A stretch of 64,000 nt of DNA from an uncultured Eubacteriales bacterium (GCA_900544405.1 UQVA01000008.1:9586-73585), one strand, 5' to 3'; shown: positions 40,586 to 50,474, numbered from the stretch's first letter. The notes: generated from the letters alone by a model not told the origin. Made by a program: numbers and translations.

Positions 40586-41475
40586 CGGAAAATCTGCTGG
40601 AAATCTCCCATCTGACCCATAAATTTCCCATTGACCGCCGGGAAAGCCTCACGGCCCTGGACGACGTGTCCTTTGCCCTGCGCCGGGGGGAGATTTTCGG
40701 GCTGGTGGGGGAATCCGGGTCGGGAAAATCCACCCTTGCCCGGTGCGTGATGAACGTGTACCGGCCCACCGCCGGGAAAATTCTTTTCAATGGCATCGAA
40801 ACCACGGACCCCAGGGCCTTCCGGAAAAACAGGGCCTATTTGCAGTCTGCCCGGCAAATTATTTTTCAGGATTCCAATTCCAGCCTGGATCCCAAGTGGC
40901 AGGCCTGGCAGGTCATTGCCGAGCCCATGCGATTGCAGCACGTTACGCCCAAACGGGGCAGCTACCGGGCTGAGGCGGAATTTCAGATGCACTATGTGGG
41001 CCTGGACCCCCTGTATCTGGACAAATATCCCCCGGAATTGTCCGGGGGCCAACGGCAGCGACTGGCCATTGCACGGGCGCTGACCATGGAGCCGGAACTC
41101 TTAGTGGCGGACGAGCCGATTGCGGCACTGGACGTGTCCATTCAGGCCCAGATCGTCAACCTGTTCCGGCACCTGCAGCAGGAGCATGGTTTTACCTTCC
41201 TGTTCATCGCCCATGACCTTTCCATGGTGGAATTCCTCTGCGACCGGGTGGGAGTCCTGTATCATGGGCGGCTGGTGGAATTGGCCGCGGCCAAAGAGCT
41301 TTACGCCAATCCCCTGCACCCCTATACACAGGCCCTGCTGTCCGCCATTCCCATCCCGGACCCCCGGCGGGAGCGGAACCGGGTGCTGCCGGAATTCCCG
41401 GACACGTTTCCGACGGACGGGGTCTGGACGGAGGAAACCCCGGAGCATTTCGTTTTGAAGGGAGAAAACCATTGA
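40582..41475 (+). CDS. Peptide/nickel-type ABC transporter ATPase (OppF/DppF type)
   Basis: 297 residues. Walker A GESGSGKSTLARC, signature LSGGQRQRLAIARAL, Walker B LLVADEPIAALDVS. Works as heterodimer with the preceding ATPase. The stop TGA overlaps the TTG start of the permease. Confidence 0.93.
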   Translation: MTENLLEISHLTHKFPIDRRESLTALDDVSFALRRGEIFGLVGESGSGKSTLARCVMNVYRPTAGKILFNGIETTDPRAFRKNRAYLQSARQIIFQDSNSSLDPKWQAWQVIAEPMRLQHVTPKRGSYRAEAEFQMHYVGLDPLYLDKYPPELSGGQRQRLAIARALTMEPELLVADEPIAALDVSIQAQIVNLFRHLQQEHGFTFLFIAHDLSMVEFLCDRVGVLYHGRLVELAAAKELYANPLHPYTQALLSAIPIPDPRRERNRVLPEFPDTFPTDGVWTEETPEHFVLKGENH

Positions 41476-42452
41476 AAAAAGCCCTTTGGAAGCTGTTGAA
41501 AAGCCTTGTTTTATTCGTTTTGAGCCTGTTTTTGCTGTCGGCAGCGGTATTTTATGTGTCCCGGCTGGCGCCGGGGGACCCGCTGGTGTCCTACTATGGG
41601 GACCGGGTGGAGAAAATGTCCCCGGAGCAGCGGGCCTGGGCCGAGGCCCGGCTGGGTCTGGACCAGCCCATTTCCACCCAGTACGTCCGCTGGCTGGATC
41701 AGGCATTGAGAGGGGACTTCGGCATCTCCTACAAATACAAAATGGACGTACTGGAAGTGATTTCCAGCCGGGTGGGCAATACGCTGATTTTGGGCGGCAT
41801 GGGATTTCTGCTGATTTTTGTGGGCTCTGCCCTGCTGGGGACCCTGTGCGCCTGGATGGAGGACCGGCCCCTGGACAAAATTCTCTGCCGGGTGGGGACG
41901 GTCCTCAGCTGCATCCCGGAATTCTGGCTGTCTCTGGTTTTGATTCTGATTTTCTCTGTGAATCTTGGAATTCTGCCCAGTTCCGGTGCCTATTCCGTGG
42001 GAAAAAGCGCAGATTTCGGGGACCGGATGGTGCATCTCATCCTGCCCCTGACGGTGGTGGTCCTGTCCCATCTCTGGTACTACGCCTACCTCATCCGCAA
42101 CCGGCTGGCGGAGGAAATTCGCTCGGATTATGTGCTGCTGGCCAAATCCAAGGGCCAGAGCCGGGGGAAAATCCTTCTGGGCCACTGCCTGCGCAACGTC
42201 CTGCCCGCCTACCTGAGCATCATGGCCATTTCCGTACCCCATATCATGGGCGGAACGTATATTGTGGAGGCGGTTTTTTCCTATCCGGGCCTGGGAACAT
42301 TGTCCTACGAAAGCGCCCGGTATCAGGATTATAATTTGCTGATGGTCCTGTGCATTCTTTCCGGGGCGGTGGTCATCCTCTGCGGCATGGCGGCCAAGGC
42401 GCTGAATGCCGGGCTGGATCCCCGGCTCCGGGATGGGGAGGTGCGGCCATGA
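41472..42452 (+). CDS. Peptide/nickel-type ABC transporter permease (OppB/NikB type)
   Basis: 326 residues, six membrane segments, with the OppB features FYVSRLAPGDPLVSYYG near the N-terminus and GGTYIVEAVFSYPGLGTLSYES near the C-terminus. It begins with TTG (41472) overlapping the previous stop; GGGAGA lies 6 nt upstream and no better ATG exists. It overlaps the next permease by 4 nt. Confidence 0.93.
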   Translation: MKKALWKLLKSLVLFVLSLFLLSAAVFYVSRLAPGDPLVSYYGDRVEKMSPEQRAWAEARLGLDQPISTQYVRWLDQALRGDFGISYKYKMDVLEVISSRVGNTLILGGMGFLLIFVGSALLGTLCAWMEDRPLDKILCRVGTVLSCIPEFWLSLVLILIFSVNLGILPSSGAYSVGKSADFGDRMVHLILPLTVVVLSHLWYYAYLIRNRLAEEIRSDYVLLAKSKGQSRGKILLGHCLRNVLPAYLSIMAISVPHIMGGTYIVEAVFSYPGLGTLSYESARYQDYNLLMVLCILSGAVVILCGMAAKALNAGLDPRLRDGEVRP

Positions 42453-43324
42453 ACGAAGGATTTCGTGTGGTGGGCCGCCGGCCCATGCCGACCCCGGCTC
42501 CCGTGAAAAAAGCCGCCCCCAAGGGCCGGGCGGCCATGATTTTCCTGATTCTGCTGGCTGTCGGCTGCCTGATCGCCCGGTTCTGGACCCCAAAGGACCC
42601 AACCTATATGGACCTGGTGAACGCCAACAAGGCTCCCTGCGGGGAATTCCTGTTCGGTACGGACACCATGGGCCGGGACATTTTCTCCATGATTTTTTAC
42701 GGCGGGGGCATTTCCCTGACCATCGGTCTGGCGTCCACGGCCATTTCCACGGTGCTGGCCATGGTCCTGGGGGCCCTCAGCGGCTTCGCCCCCAACTGGC
42801 TGGACCGGCTTCTCATGCGGCTGACGGAGGTGTTTCTGAGCATCCCGGAGCTTCTGTTGGTGATTTTATTGCAGGCGGTGCTGGGCAAGGCCACCCCCTG
42901 GAGCATTTCCCTGGTTCTGGGACTCACCGGCTGGACGGGCATTGCGAAAGTGGTCCGCACGGAGGTCCGCAGGCTCCGTCAAAGCGGGTACATCGTGGCC
43001 AGCCGGTGCATGGGCGGGGGCTTTTTCCGGCTGCTGTTCGGCCATCTGGCGCCGAATTTCTTCTCGTCCATTCTGTTTATGGTGGTCATGAACATCCGCT
43101 CGGCCATGGTGGCCGAGTCCACATTGAGCTTCATGGGGCTGGGCCTGCCGCTGGAGACCATCTCCTGGGGCAGTATGCTTTCCCTGGCGGAGAAGGCATT
43201 GCTTACCGGCAGCTGGTGGATCATCCTCATCCCCGGTGCCTTTCTGGCATTGACCCTCCTGAGCATCACCGACCTGGCCCATAACTTCCAGACAGCATCG
43301 GCCAGAGGACAGCGGAATTTGTGA
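42449..43324 (+). CDS. Peptide/nickel-type ABC transporter permease (OppC/NikC type)
   Basis: 291 residues. Family motifs FGTDTMGRDIFSMIFYGG and AESTLSFMGLGLP are clear. The ATG at 42449 overlaps the stop of the previous permease. Together the five genes form a complete importer. Because the same genome builds a nickel cofactor (larEBC), nickel is one possible substrate beside short peptides, but nothing here proves it. Confidence 0.93.
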   Translation: MNEGFRVVGRRPMPTPAPVKKAAPKGRAAMIFLILLAVGCLIARFWTPKDPTYMDLVNANKAPCGEFLFGTDTMGRDIFSMIFYGGGISLTIGLASTAISTVLAMVLGALSGFAPNWLDRLLMRLTEVFLSIPELLLVILLQAVLGKATPWSISLVLGLTGWTGIAKVVRTEVRRLRQSGYIVASRCMGGGFFRLLFGHLAPNFFSSILFMVVMNIRSAMVAESTLSFMGLGLPLETISWGSMLSLAEKALLTGSWWIILIPGAFLALTLLSITDLAHNFQTASARGQRNL

Positions 43325-43325
43325 A

Positions 43326-43360
43326 AAAATACCCTTCTGGAGTTTCCAGAAGGGTATTTT
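43326..43360. terminator. Bidirectional terminator
   Basis: AAAATACCCTTCTGGA pairs with TCCAGAAGGGTATTTT, 3-nt loop; T-runs on both strands. It separates the importer operon from the convergent zinc-ribbon gene. Confidence 0.9.
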
Positions 43361-43774
43361 TCAGGTTTTACGGATAAACTTCTCCCGGCAGCGGGGGCAA
43401 GTGATGGAAATTTTGCCCTTTCCACGGGGGACACGGACGCTCTGGCGGCATTTTGGGCATTTATAATACCGGTGCTGCCGGTCCTTCAGTCGGTCGAAGA
43501 ACAGCCCGAAGCGGCGGTTCTCCTCATAGCGCTTGTAGGTGTTCCGGGAGAAGGACCGGAACAGCGCCCAGATGAGCAGGGCGTAGGACAAAACTGTCAG
43601 CAGCAGCATCACCACGGGAAGGCGAATGAAAGAAGCGATCAGGCTCACCAGCACGCCGGACCCCAGAATGACCATATTGAGCTTATCCGTGCCGTACCGG
43701 CCGGACATGAAATTGCGGAAGGAGGCCCCGATGCGGCTGAAAAGCTGCCGGAGCCATGCGGAAAAATTGTTCAT
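43361..43774 (-). CDS. Small membrane protein with C-terminal zinc ribbon
   Basis: 137 residues. Two adjacent hydrophobic helices (NMVILGSGVLVSLIASFI and VVMLLLTVLSYALLIWALF) are followed by a basic, cytoplasmic zinc ribbon: YKCPKCRQSV and TCPRCREKF, two CxxC pairs about 20 residues apart. The type is common in Clostridia and has no known function. AGGGGG precedes the ATG. Confidence 0.8.
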   Translation of the reverse strand: MNNFSAWLRQLFSRIGASFRNFMSGRYGTDKLNMVILGSGVLVSLIASFIRLPVVMLLLTVLSYALLIWALFRSFSRNTYKRYEENRRFGLFFDRLKDRQHRYYKCPKCRQSVRVPRGKGKISITCPRCREKFIRKT

Positions 43775-43813
43775 AAGCGCCCCCTGGACGGTCTTGAAAT
43801 GTTAGATGAGAAT

Positions 43814-43841
43814 ATTATATTGCGTTTTTTCGCATTTGCAA
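43814..43841 (-). promoter_or_regulatory. Promoter of the zinc-ribbon membrane protein
   Basis: Minus strand: TTGCAA (43841-43836), 16 bp spacer, TATAAT (43819-43814). Confidence 0.7.
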
Positions 43842-43940
43842 CGGGGGCGGGCCATTGTTTACGGATTGTTTAAGATTTTTCTTGGGCGTTTTGCCAAGAA
43901 GCCGCCGGAATCTCCCGGCGGAATTTTCGTTTCTGCCCCC

Positions 43941-43969
43941 TTGACCCGCCCGGAAAGGTATGCTATATT
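43941..43969 (+). promoter_or_regulatory. Promoter of the YitT gene
   Basis: TTGACC (43941-43946), 17 bp spacer, TATATT (43964-43969). Confidence 0.7.
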
Positions 43970-44020
43970 ACGCTTTAAGAATTGCAGGACCTCCTGCACA
44001 AAGAGAAGGTCAAAGACGAT

Positions 44021-44932
44021 ATGAAAAAGTTTTGGACGTATCTGGTCATTATGGGCGTGGCCGTGGTGTGTGCCTTTAACTATGAGATTTTCGTGTTCCC
44101 CAATAAGTTTGCCCCCTCCGGCCTGAACGGTATCTGCACCATGATCCAGTACCTTTCCGGCGTGAGCATCGGCTATCTGAGCCTGCTTATCAACATCCCC
44201 CTGGCCTTCATGGTCTATAAGTGCATCAGCAAGCCCCTGGCCATCCGCAGCATGGTCTATGTAGTCACGTTTTCCCTGAGCCTGCTGATTCTGGACAAGC
44301 TGGACCTGAGCGCCCTGGCCTACTCCACCGATACCGGCACCAGCACCATCCTGGGACCCCTGGTGGCGGGCATTATTTACGGCGGGTGTTACTCCGTGCT
44401 GGTCCGGGCCAGCGCCTACTCCGGCGGCACGGACTTCGTGGCCGCCATGATCCACAAGTATCACCCGGAGCAGAGCCTGTTCTGGCTCATCTTCGGCATC
44501 AACAGCATCGTGGCCTTCGGCTCCTACTTTGTATATGGCTATCAAGTGGAGCCGGTGATCCTCTGCATTCTCTATAGCTTCGCTTCCAGCACGGTCACGG
44601 ACCGGCTGGCCAAAAGCGGACGCAGCGCCGTGCGCTTTGAGATCATCACCGACTATCCCAAGGAAATTGCTGGCGCCATCATCAACCGGCTCCATCACAG
44701 CGCCACCCTGCTGCCCGGCAAGGGGATGTATCTGGGCAAGGAGACGAATATTCTCATCTGCATCGTGAACCGGACCCAGGTGGCGGCCCTGTCCTCCATC
44801 ATCAAGGAGTACCCCCATACCTTCGCCGCCGTGTCTCAGGTGGGCGAGGTCATGGGCAATTTCAAGCACCTGACCAACGACGGCCGTCCCGCCCACGATT
44901 TTCTCGACCCCGGCGACGGCAACGCCTGCTGA
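44021..44932 (+). CDS. YitT-family membrane protein
   Basis: 303 residues: five or six membrane helices of the YitT type (FVFPNKFAPSGLNGICTMIQYLSG, SAYSGGTDFVAAMIHKY) and a C-terminal soluble DUF2179 domain (YLGKETNILICIVNRTQVAALSSIIKEY). Function unknown. The ATG at 44021 is preferred over an upstream TTG; AGAAGG lies about 11 nt before it. Confidence 0.88.
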   Translation: MKKFWTYLVIMGVAVVCAFNYEIFVFPNKFAPSGLNGICTMIQYLSGVSIGYLSLLINIPLAFMVYKCISKPLAIRSMVYVVTFSLSLLILDKLDLSALAYSTDTGTSTILGPLVAGIIYGGCYSVLVRASAYSGGTDFVAAMIHKYHPEQSLFWLIFGINSIVAFGSYFVYGYQVEPVILCILYSFASSTVTDRLAKSGRSAVRFEIITDYPKEIAGAIINRLHHSATLLPGKGMYLGKETNILICIVNRTQVAALSSIIKEYPHTFAAVSQVGEVMGNFKHLTNDGRPAHDFLDPGDGNAC

Positions 44933-44989
44933 CAGCGTGAGTACCTGCGTTTTACGCAGCGAAAATAAAATATAACGGAGGAGATACCC

Positions 44990-46495
44990 ATGGCCTACTA
45001 TTATCCGGAGCCCAGTCACACCTTCAGCGAATACCTGCTGATCCCCGGCTATACCTCGGAGGACTGCATCCCCGACCGGGTGTGTCTGAAGACCCCCCTG
45101 ACCCGCTATCGGAAGGGATTCGAGGAGCCTGCCATTTCCCTGAACGTGCCGCTGGTTTCTGCCATCATGCAGTCCGTGTCCAACGACACCCTGGCCATCG
45201 CCCTGGCGAAGGAAGGCGGACTGAGCTTCATTTTCGGATCCCAGTCCATCGAGACCCAGGCGGCCATGGTCTCCCGTGTGAAGCATCATAAGGCGGGCTT
45301 CGTCATTTCCGCCTCCAATCTGACCCCGGACGCCACTCTTGCGGATGTGCTGGCACTGAAGGCCGCCAACGGCTTCTCCACCGTGGCCATCACCGACGAC
45401 GGCACGGCCACCGGCAAGCTGCTGGGCCTTGTGACCAGCCGGGACTATCGTGTCTCCCGGATGGAGCCCACCGACAAGGTCAGTTCTTTTATGACCCCCT
45501 TTGCCAAGCTGGTGACGGCCCCCGCCGAGACCACCTTGAGAGAGGCCAACGACATCATCTGGGACCACAAGCTCAACGCCCTGCCCATTATCGATGCGCA
45601 GCAGCACCTGGTCTGCTTCGTGTTCCGGAAGGACTACGCCAGCCATAAGGAAAACCCCCTGGAACTGCTGGACGGGGCCAAGCGCTATCTGGTGGGTGCG
45701 GGCATCAACACCCGTGACTACGAAAAGCGCATCCCGGCGCTGCTGGAGGCCGGTGCGGACGTGCTGTGCATTGATTCCTCCGAAGGCTACACCTGCTGGC
45801 AGTCCAAGACCATTGCCTGGGTCCGGGAGCATTACGGCGACAGCGTGAAGATCGGCGCAGGCAACGTGGTGGACCGGGACGGGTTCCTGTTTCTGGCCCG
45901 GGCCGGTGCGGACTTCGTGAAGGTGGGCATCGGCGGCGGCTCCATCTGCATTACCCGGGAGACCAAGGGCATCGGCCGTGGTCAGGCTACGGCCCTCATC
46001 GAAGTGGCGGCGGCCCGGGATGAATATTTCCGGGAGACCGGCATCTATGTGCCCATCTGCTCCGACGGCGGTATCGTCCATGATTACCACATGACCCTGG
46101 CGCTGGCCATGGGCGCCGATTTCCTGATGCTGGGCCGGTATTTTGCCCGGTTCGACGAAAGCCCCACGCCGAAGGTCATGGTCAACGGGGCCTATATGAA
46201 GGAATATTGGGGCGAAGGCTCCAACCGTGCCCGGAACTGGCAGCGCTACGACCTGGGCGGCGCCACCAGGCTGACCTTCGAGGAAGGCGTGGATTCCTAT
46301 GTGACCTACGCCGGTTCCCTGCATGACAATGTGGAGGCCAGCCTGTATAAGGTCAAGAGCACCATGTGCAACTGCGGCGTGACGAATATCCCCGACCTGC
46401 AGCGGGACGCCAAGCTGACCCTGGTGTCCTCCACCTCCATCGTGGAGGGCGGGTACCATGATGTGACCCTGCGGTCTACCTCCCCGGCGAAATAA
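44990..46495 (+). CDS. guaB: IMP dehydrogenase
   Basis: 501 residues; oxidises IMP to XMP with NAD, the committed step of GMP synthesis. TIM barrel interrupted by two CBS domains (about residues 100-220: [12 protein letters not shown], then [21 protein letters not shown]). The catalytic loop reads [24 protein letters not shown] with the active-site cysteine; most bacterial enzymes have GIGPGSICTTR here. [27 protein letters not shown] binds the phosphate. CGGAGGAG precedes the ATG. Confidence 0.92.
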   Translation: MAYYYPEPSHTFSEYLLIPGYTSEDCIPDRVCLKTPLTRYRKGFEEPAISLNVPLVSAIMQSVSNDTLAIALAKEGGLSFIFGSQSIETQAAMVSRVKHHKAGFVISASNLTPDATLADVLALKAANGFSTVAITDDGTATGKLLGLVTSRDYRVSRMEPTDKVSSFMTPFAKLVTAPAETTLREANDIIWDHKLNALPIIDAQQHLVCFVFRKDYASHKENPLELLDGAKRYLVGAGINTRDYEKRIPALLEAGADVLCIDSSEGYTCWQSKTIAWVREHYGDSVKIGAGNVVDRDGFLFLARAGADFVKVGIGGGSICITRETKGIGRGQATALIEVAAARDEYFRETGIYVPICSDGGIVHDYHMTLALAMGADFLMLGRYFARFDESPTPKVMVNGAYMKEYWGEGSNRARNWQRYDLGGATRLTFEEGVDSYVTYAGSLHDNVEASLYKVKSTMCNCGVTNIPDLQRDAKLTLVSSTSIVEGGYHDVTLRSTSPAK

Positions 46496-46510
46496 GAGAA
46501 AATGTTATGA

Positions 46511-46546
46511 AAACAGCACCGTTCCGGAAAGAACGGTGCTGTTTTT
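46511..46546 (+). terminator. Terminator of guaB
   Basis: Perfect 14-bp stem AAACAGCACCGTTC / GAACGGTGCTGTTT, 6-nt loop, T-run. Confidence 0.92.
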
Positions 46547-46589
46547 GCGAGAAAAAGAGAAAATTTGGATGACCCCGGCGGGGCGTAAG

Positions 46590-46693
46590 GCTCCCCTGTG
46601 TAGGGGGGCCGAGGGATGGTGCTACGTCTCAGTGCCTACCGCCCCTCATCCGTCACGGGCTAAGGCCCGTGCCACCTTCCCCCAGGGGAAGGC
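46590..46693. repeat. Truncated family A arm and a reversed family B arm
   Basis: GGCTCCCCTGTGTAGGGGGG (46590-46609) is cut off before the inner hairpin. 46635-46693 is a full family B arm: CTACCGCCCCTCATCC, inner hairpin CACGGGC/GCCCGTG, CCTTCCCCCAGGGGAAGG. Confidence 0.75.
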
Positions 46694-46727
46694 TATTTTC
46701 CGCCACGCCGGGAGCGTGCCTGACTTC

Positions 46728-47873
46728 TTACCCGCCTGCGGAGCAGGCGAATTGGAGGATGGTCCGGTACAATTCTCCGAAGGTCAGGCGTGGGACGGTG
46801 GTCTTGGCCACGAGGGGAATTCGTGTGATGACTTCCCCGCCCTCCCGGACGGTCAGCTCCCCCAGCCGCTGCCCCTGGCTCACCGGGGCCGTGATCGATT
46901 CTTCCAGCGTGACCTCCGTGGTCATGCCTGCTTTCCGGGCTTTTTCAATCATCATGGGCGTCTCTGAGCCGGGGACAGCCTCCACGCTTTCCGCCGTCCC
47001 CAACTTCACCGGCACGGCGGCCTCCGGGCAGACCGGCGTATAAAGGGCATAGTTGGCGAAGCCGTAGTCCAGCAGACCCTTGCAGGCGGCGAAGCGCTTC
47101 TGGCTGGTCTCGCAGCCCATGACCACGGCGATAAGGCCCAGCCCCTCCCGCTCCGCCGAGGCGGACAGGCAGTACATGGCCTGTCGGGTGAAGCCGGTTT
47201 TCAGGCCCGTGGCCCCCGGATAGAAGCGGATGAGCTTATTGGTATTGGAAAGACCGAAGGCCCCGTTCCGAACCGTATCCATCCAAATGGTGGTGTATTT
47301 CGTAATATCCGGGTGATTTTTTAACAATTCCCTTGACATAATGGCGATGTCCATGGCGCTGGTCCGGTGTTCCTTTGCCGAATCGTCGTCGTCCAGGCCG
47401 GTGCAGTTGACGAAATGGCTGTCCGTCATGCCCAGTTCCGCAGCACGCTGATTCATCTTGTCCGCAAAGGCCCCTTCGCTGCCGGCCAGATGCTCGGCCA
47501 TGGCGCAGGCGCAGTCGTTGGCGGAGGACACGGCGATGGATTTCACCATGTCTGACACGGTCAGCTGCTCCCCGGCCTTCAGATAGATTTGGCTTCCGCC
47601 CTTGGCCGCCGCCGCTTCCGAGGCGGTAACGATGTCGTCCCAGCCGATTTGTCCGCCGTCGATGGCCTCCATGATGAGCAGCAGGGTCATGACCTTCGTG
47701 ACGCTGGCCGGAGGCAGGGCCTCGTGGGCGTTCTTTTCAAAGAGTACCGTGCCGGTGGCAATGTCCAGCAGCACAGCGCTTTTGGCCCCTTCCCCCAGCT
47801 CCGCCGCCTGAATTTTTGGGCATAAAGCCACGAAAAGAAGCAAAATCATCAGACAACTGATCCCTCGCCGCAT
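46728..47873 (-). CDS. D-alanyl-D-alanine carboxypeptidase (DacF/penicillin-binding protein 5 type)
   Basis: 381 residues, secreted: signal peptide ISCLMILLLFVALCPKIQA. Serine-peptidase motifs: SVTK with S57 and K60, SAN, and KTG in GLKTGFTR. After the catalytic domain comes the beta-rich PBP5-like domain, then a short C-terminal hydrophobic end (LYRTILQFACSAGG) in place of a clear amphipathic anchor. Trims peptidoglycan side chains; DacF-type members act in sporulating or vegetative cells. GGGAGG precedes the start. Confidence 0.93.
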   Translation of the reverse strand: MRRGISCLMILLLFVALCPKIQAAELGEGAKSAVLLDIATGTVLFEKNAHEALPPASVTKVMTLLLIMEAIDGGQIGWDDIVTASEAAAAKGGSQIYLKAGEQLTVSDMVKSIAVSSANDCACAMAEHLAGSEGAFADKMNQRAAELGMTDSHFVNCTGLDDDDSAKEHRTSAMDIAIMSRELLKNHPDITKYTTIWMDTVRNGAFGLSNTNKLIRFYPGATGLKTGFTRQAMYCLSASAEREGLGLIAVVMGCETSQKRFAACKGLLDYGFANYALYTPVCPEAAVPVKLGTAESVEAVPGSETPMMIEKARKAGMTTEVTLEESITAPVSQGQRLGELTVREGGEVITRIPLVAKTTVPRLTFGELYRTILQFACSAGG

Positions 47874-47997
47874 GAAAAATTCCTCCCCGTATGATTCCTG
47901 GTACAGGCTATGGGCCCTCCGGGCAAAATAGACCGGTGGATTTTCGCTGCGGAATGTGGTAAACTATGGAAAAACCTACGTTCGGAGGAATGAAAAC

Positions 47998-49161
47998 GTG
48001 GAAACGGAGAAATTATATTATCAGGACTGCCACTGCTATGCCTTTTCGGCCCGGGTGCTGGACTGCCGGAGGGCCGAGGGCGGCTTTGACGTGATCCTGG
48101 ACCGGACGGCCTTCTTCCCGGAAGGCGGCGGTCAGGCCAGCGACCGGGGGACTTTGGGCGGGGTGAACGTGCTGGATGTGCAGGAAAAGAACGGCGAAAT
48201 TCTCCACCGGTGCGACGGCTCTTTGCCCATTGGGGCGGACGTGGAGGGAACGCTGGACGTGGCCCGGCGGCAGGACCTGGCCCAGCAGCACGCCGGGGAG
48301 CATATCGTTTCCGGCCTTTTGCACAAACGCTTTGGCTATGAAAATGTGGGCTTCCATGTGGGTGCGGAGCTGATGGAGGTGGATTTCAGCGGCCCTCTGA
48401 CGGATGCGGACATTGCCTGGGTGGAAGCGGAGGCCAACCGGGTGGTCCGGGAAAATCAGAAAATCCGCTGCTGGTACCCCTCCAAAGAGGAACTGCCGCA
48501 AATTTGCTACCGGACCAAGCGGGCACTGCCCTGGCCGGTGCGCATTGTGGAGATCGGGGACGTGGACCGGTGTGCCTGCTGCGGGGTCCATGTGGGTTTC
48601 ACCGGGGAGATCGGGCTGATCAAAATTGTCTCCTGCGTGAAATTCAAGGGGGGTTCCCGGCTGGAAATGTGCTGCGGCGGCCGGGCATATCGTTATTGTG
48701 CCGAAATTTTTGAGCAAAATCGCAAAATTTCCCGCTTGCTCTCCGCCAAGCCTCGGGAGACGGCGGAAGCGGTGGAGCAGCTGAAGGGGGCGCTGGAGGC
48801 CGAAAAATTCCGGGCCAACGATCTGCAGCGGCAGCTTTTCCGGACCCTGGCGGAGCAATTCGCCGGGCAGGACCCGGCCCTGTGCCGAATGGCGGGCCTT
48901 TCCGGTGGGGACGTGCGGCTTCTCTGCCAGGAGGTGCAAAAGGGAAGCGGCGGCCTGGCGGCGGTCTTTTCGGAGCAGGGAAATACCTGGAATTTCTGCC
49001 TGATGGGAGACGAGAACCGGGTACAGCAATGGGCCGAAACCCTGCGAAAAGACCTTCATGCCCGCTGCGGCGGCCGGGGTAACGCAATACAGGGAACTTT
49101 GTCCGCAGGCGGGGATATACTGGAACCTTTTTTCGCCTCGTTCACAAAAAATTCCCAGTAA
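47998..49161 (+). CDS. Alanyl-tRNA editing protein (AlaX-type, with DHHA1 domain)
   Basis: 387 residues related to the editing and C-terminal parts of alanyl-tRNA synthetase, without the catalytic core. It hydrolyses Ser- or Gly-tRNA(Ala). The zinc-type motif is QQHAGEHIVSG (H-x3-H) with CACCGVHVGFTGEIG later. The rest (about 250-387) is a coiled stretch and a DHHA1-like domain (ending GGRGNAIQGTLSAGG). The GTG start at 47998 has GGAGGAA 7-9 nt upstream; the longer frame from 47956 has no such signal. Confidence 0.88.
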   Translation: METEKLYYQDCHCYAFSARVLDCRRAEGGFDVILDRTAFFPEGGGQASDRGTLGGVNVLDVQEKNGEILHRCDGSLPIGADVEGTLDVARRQDLAQQHAGEHIVSGLLHKRFGYENVGFHVGAELMEVDFSGPLTDADIAWVEAEANRVVRENQKIRCWYPSKEELPQICYRTKRALPWPVRIVEIGDVDRCACCGVHVGFTGEIGLIKIVSCVKFKGGSRLEMCCGGRAYRYCAEIFEQNRKISRLLSAKPRETAEAVEQLKGALEAEKFRANDLQRQLFRTLAEQFAGQDPALCRMAGLSGGDVRLLCQEVQKGSGGLAAVFSEQGNTWNFCLMGDENRVQQWAETLRKDLHARCGGRGNAIQGTLSAGGDILEPFFASFTKNSQ

Positions 49162-49176
49162 AATCGGAAATATTCC

Positions 49177-49205
49177 TTTACAACCGGGAAACGATATTGT
49201 ATAAT
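49177..49205 (+). promoter_or_regulatory. Strong promoter of gap
   Basis: TTTACA (49177-49182), 17 bp spacer, TATAAT (49200-49205), 85 nt before the start codon. Confidence 0.8.
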
Positions 49206-49289
49206 GTTATCTGTGTGGAAATGCGGAATTTCCCACAGTCACAGTCTAATCGCTGCGTTTTCGCAGCAGTTTGAATGGAGGAAATATCA

Positions 49290-50303
49290 ATGTCTGTCAA
49301 AGTTGCAATCAACGGTTTCGGCCGTATCGGCCGTCTGGCTTTCCGTCAGATGTTCGGTGCTGAGGGCTATGAGGTTGTTGCCATCAACGACCTGACCTCT
49401 CCCAAGATGCTGGCGCACCTGCTGAAGTACGATTCCACGCAGGGCAATTACAGCAACAGCCACACCGTCGAGGCCGGCGAGGACAACATCGTTGTCGACG
49501 GCAAGAAGATCACCATTTACGCCAAGGCCAACGCCGCTGAGCTGCCCTGGGGCGAGCTGGGCGTGGACGTGGTCCTGGAGTGCACCGGCTTCTACACCAG
49601 CAAGGCTAAGGCTCAGGCTCACATCGACGCCGGCGCCAAGAAGGTCGTTATCTCCGCTCCTGCCGGCAACGACCTGCCCACCATCGTGTACAACGTCAAC
49701 CACAAGACCCTGACCAAGGAAGACAAGATCATCTCTGCCGCTTCCTGCACCACCAACTGCCTGGCTCCCATGGCCAAGGCTCTGAACGACGGCTGGAAGA
49801 TCCAGTCCGGCATTATGTGCACCATCCACGCTTATACCGGCGACCAGATGATCCTGGACGGCCCCCAGCGTAAGGGCGACCTGCGCCGCAGCCGTGCCGG
49901 TGCCGTGAACATCGTGCCCAACTCCACCGGTGCTGCCAAGGCCATCGGCCTGGTCATCCCCGAGCTGAACGGCAAGCTGATCGGCGCTGCTCAGCGTGTG
50001 CCCACCCCCACCGGCTCCACCACCATCCTGAACGCCGTTGTGGCCGGCCAGCCCACCAAGGAAGAGATCAACGCTCAGATGAAGTCCGAGGCCACCGAGT
50101 CCTTCGGCTACAACACCGACGAGATCGTTTCCTCCGACATCATCGGCATGCGCTTCGGCTCCCTGTTCGATGCTACCCAGACCATGGTCAACAACCTGGA
50201 CAACGGCACTTCTCAGGTGCAGGTCGTGTCCTGGTACGACAACGAGAACTCCTATGTTTCTCAGATGGTCCGGACCATCAAGTACTTCTCCGAGCTGGGC
50301 TAA
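49290..50303 (+). CDS. gap: Glyceraldehyde-3-phosphate dehydrogenase
   Basis: 337-residue glycolytic enzyme. NAD-binding [13 protein letters not shown], catalytic cysteine in [17 protein letters not shown], and [15 protein letters not shown] near the C-terminus. Codon choice is strongly biased (AAG, CTG, GGC, AAC), as for a very highly expressed gene. GGAGG lies 8 nt before the ATG. It is followed by a strong terminator and is transcribed alone. Confidence 0.97.
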   Translation: MSVKVAINGFGRIGRLAFRQMFGAEGYEVVAINDLTSPKMLAHLLKYDSTQGNYSNSHTVEAGEDNIVVDGKKITIYAKANAAELPWGELGVDVVLECTGFYTSKAKAQAHIDAGAKKVVISAPAGNDLPTIVYNVNHKTLTKEDKIISAASCTTNCLAPMAKALNDGWKIQSGIMCTIHAYTGDQMILDGPQRKGDLRRSRAGAVNIVPNSTGAAKAIGLVIPELNGKLIGAAQRVPTPTGSTTILNAVVAGQPTKEEINAQMKSEATESFGYNTDEIVSSDIIGMRFGSLFDATQTMVNNLDNGTSQVQVVSWYDNENSYVSQMVRTIKYFSELG

Positions 50304-50333
50304 TCTTAACTCGTAAGAAGAACGAAAAAATTT

Positions 50334-50365
50334 CCCGGCGGGGGCTTGTCCCCCGCCGGGTTTTT
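50334..50365 (+). terminator. Terminator of gap
   Basis: CCCGGCGGGG pairs with CCCCGCCGGG, followed by TTTTT. Confidence 0.9.
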
Positions 50366-50418
50366 CCGTTGCGGGAAAAAGAAATCTCCCGGCGGGGCAT
50401 GGAATTCCGATGGCGGCC

Positions 50419-50474
50419 TTGGCCCCCTCATAAGAGGGGGCTGGCTGCCCGCGAGGGCAGACTGGGGGAGTGTG
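50419..50474 (+). repeat. Family C arm
   Basis: TTGGCCCCCTCATAAGAGGG, inner hairpin CTGCCC/GGGCAG, ACTGGGGGAGTGT. Confidence 0.75.

Noticed and set aside
43881..43921. Two small hairpins upstream of the YitT promoter (CTTGG/CCAAG and CCGCCGG/CCGGCGG)
   Set aside because: They lie between two divergent promoters, outside either transcript, and have no clear role.
43859..46459. Minus-strand frame of 866 codons over yitT and guaB
   Set aside because: Antisense shadow of two well-supported genes; sequence is Gly/His/Val-rich without any domain.
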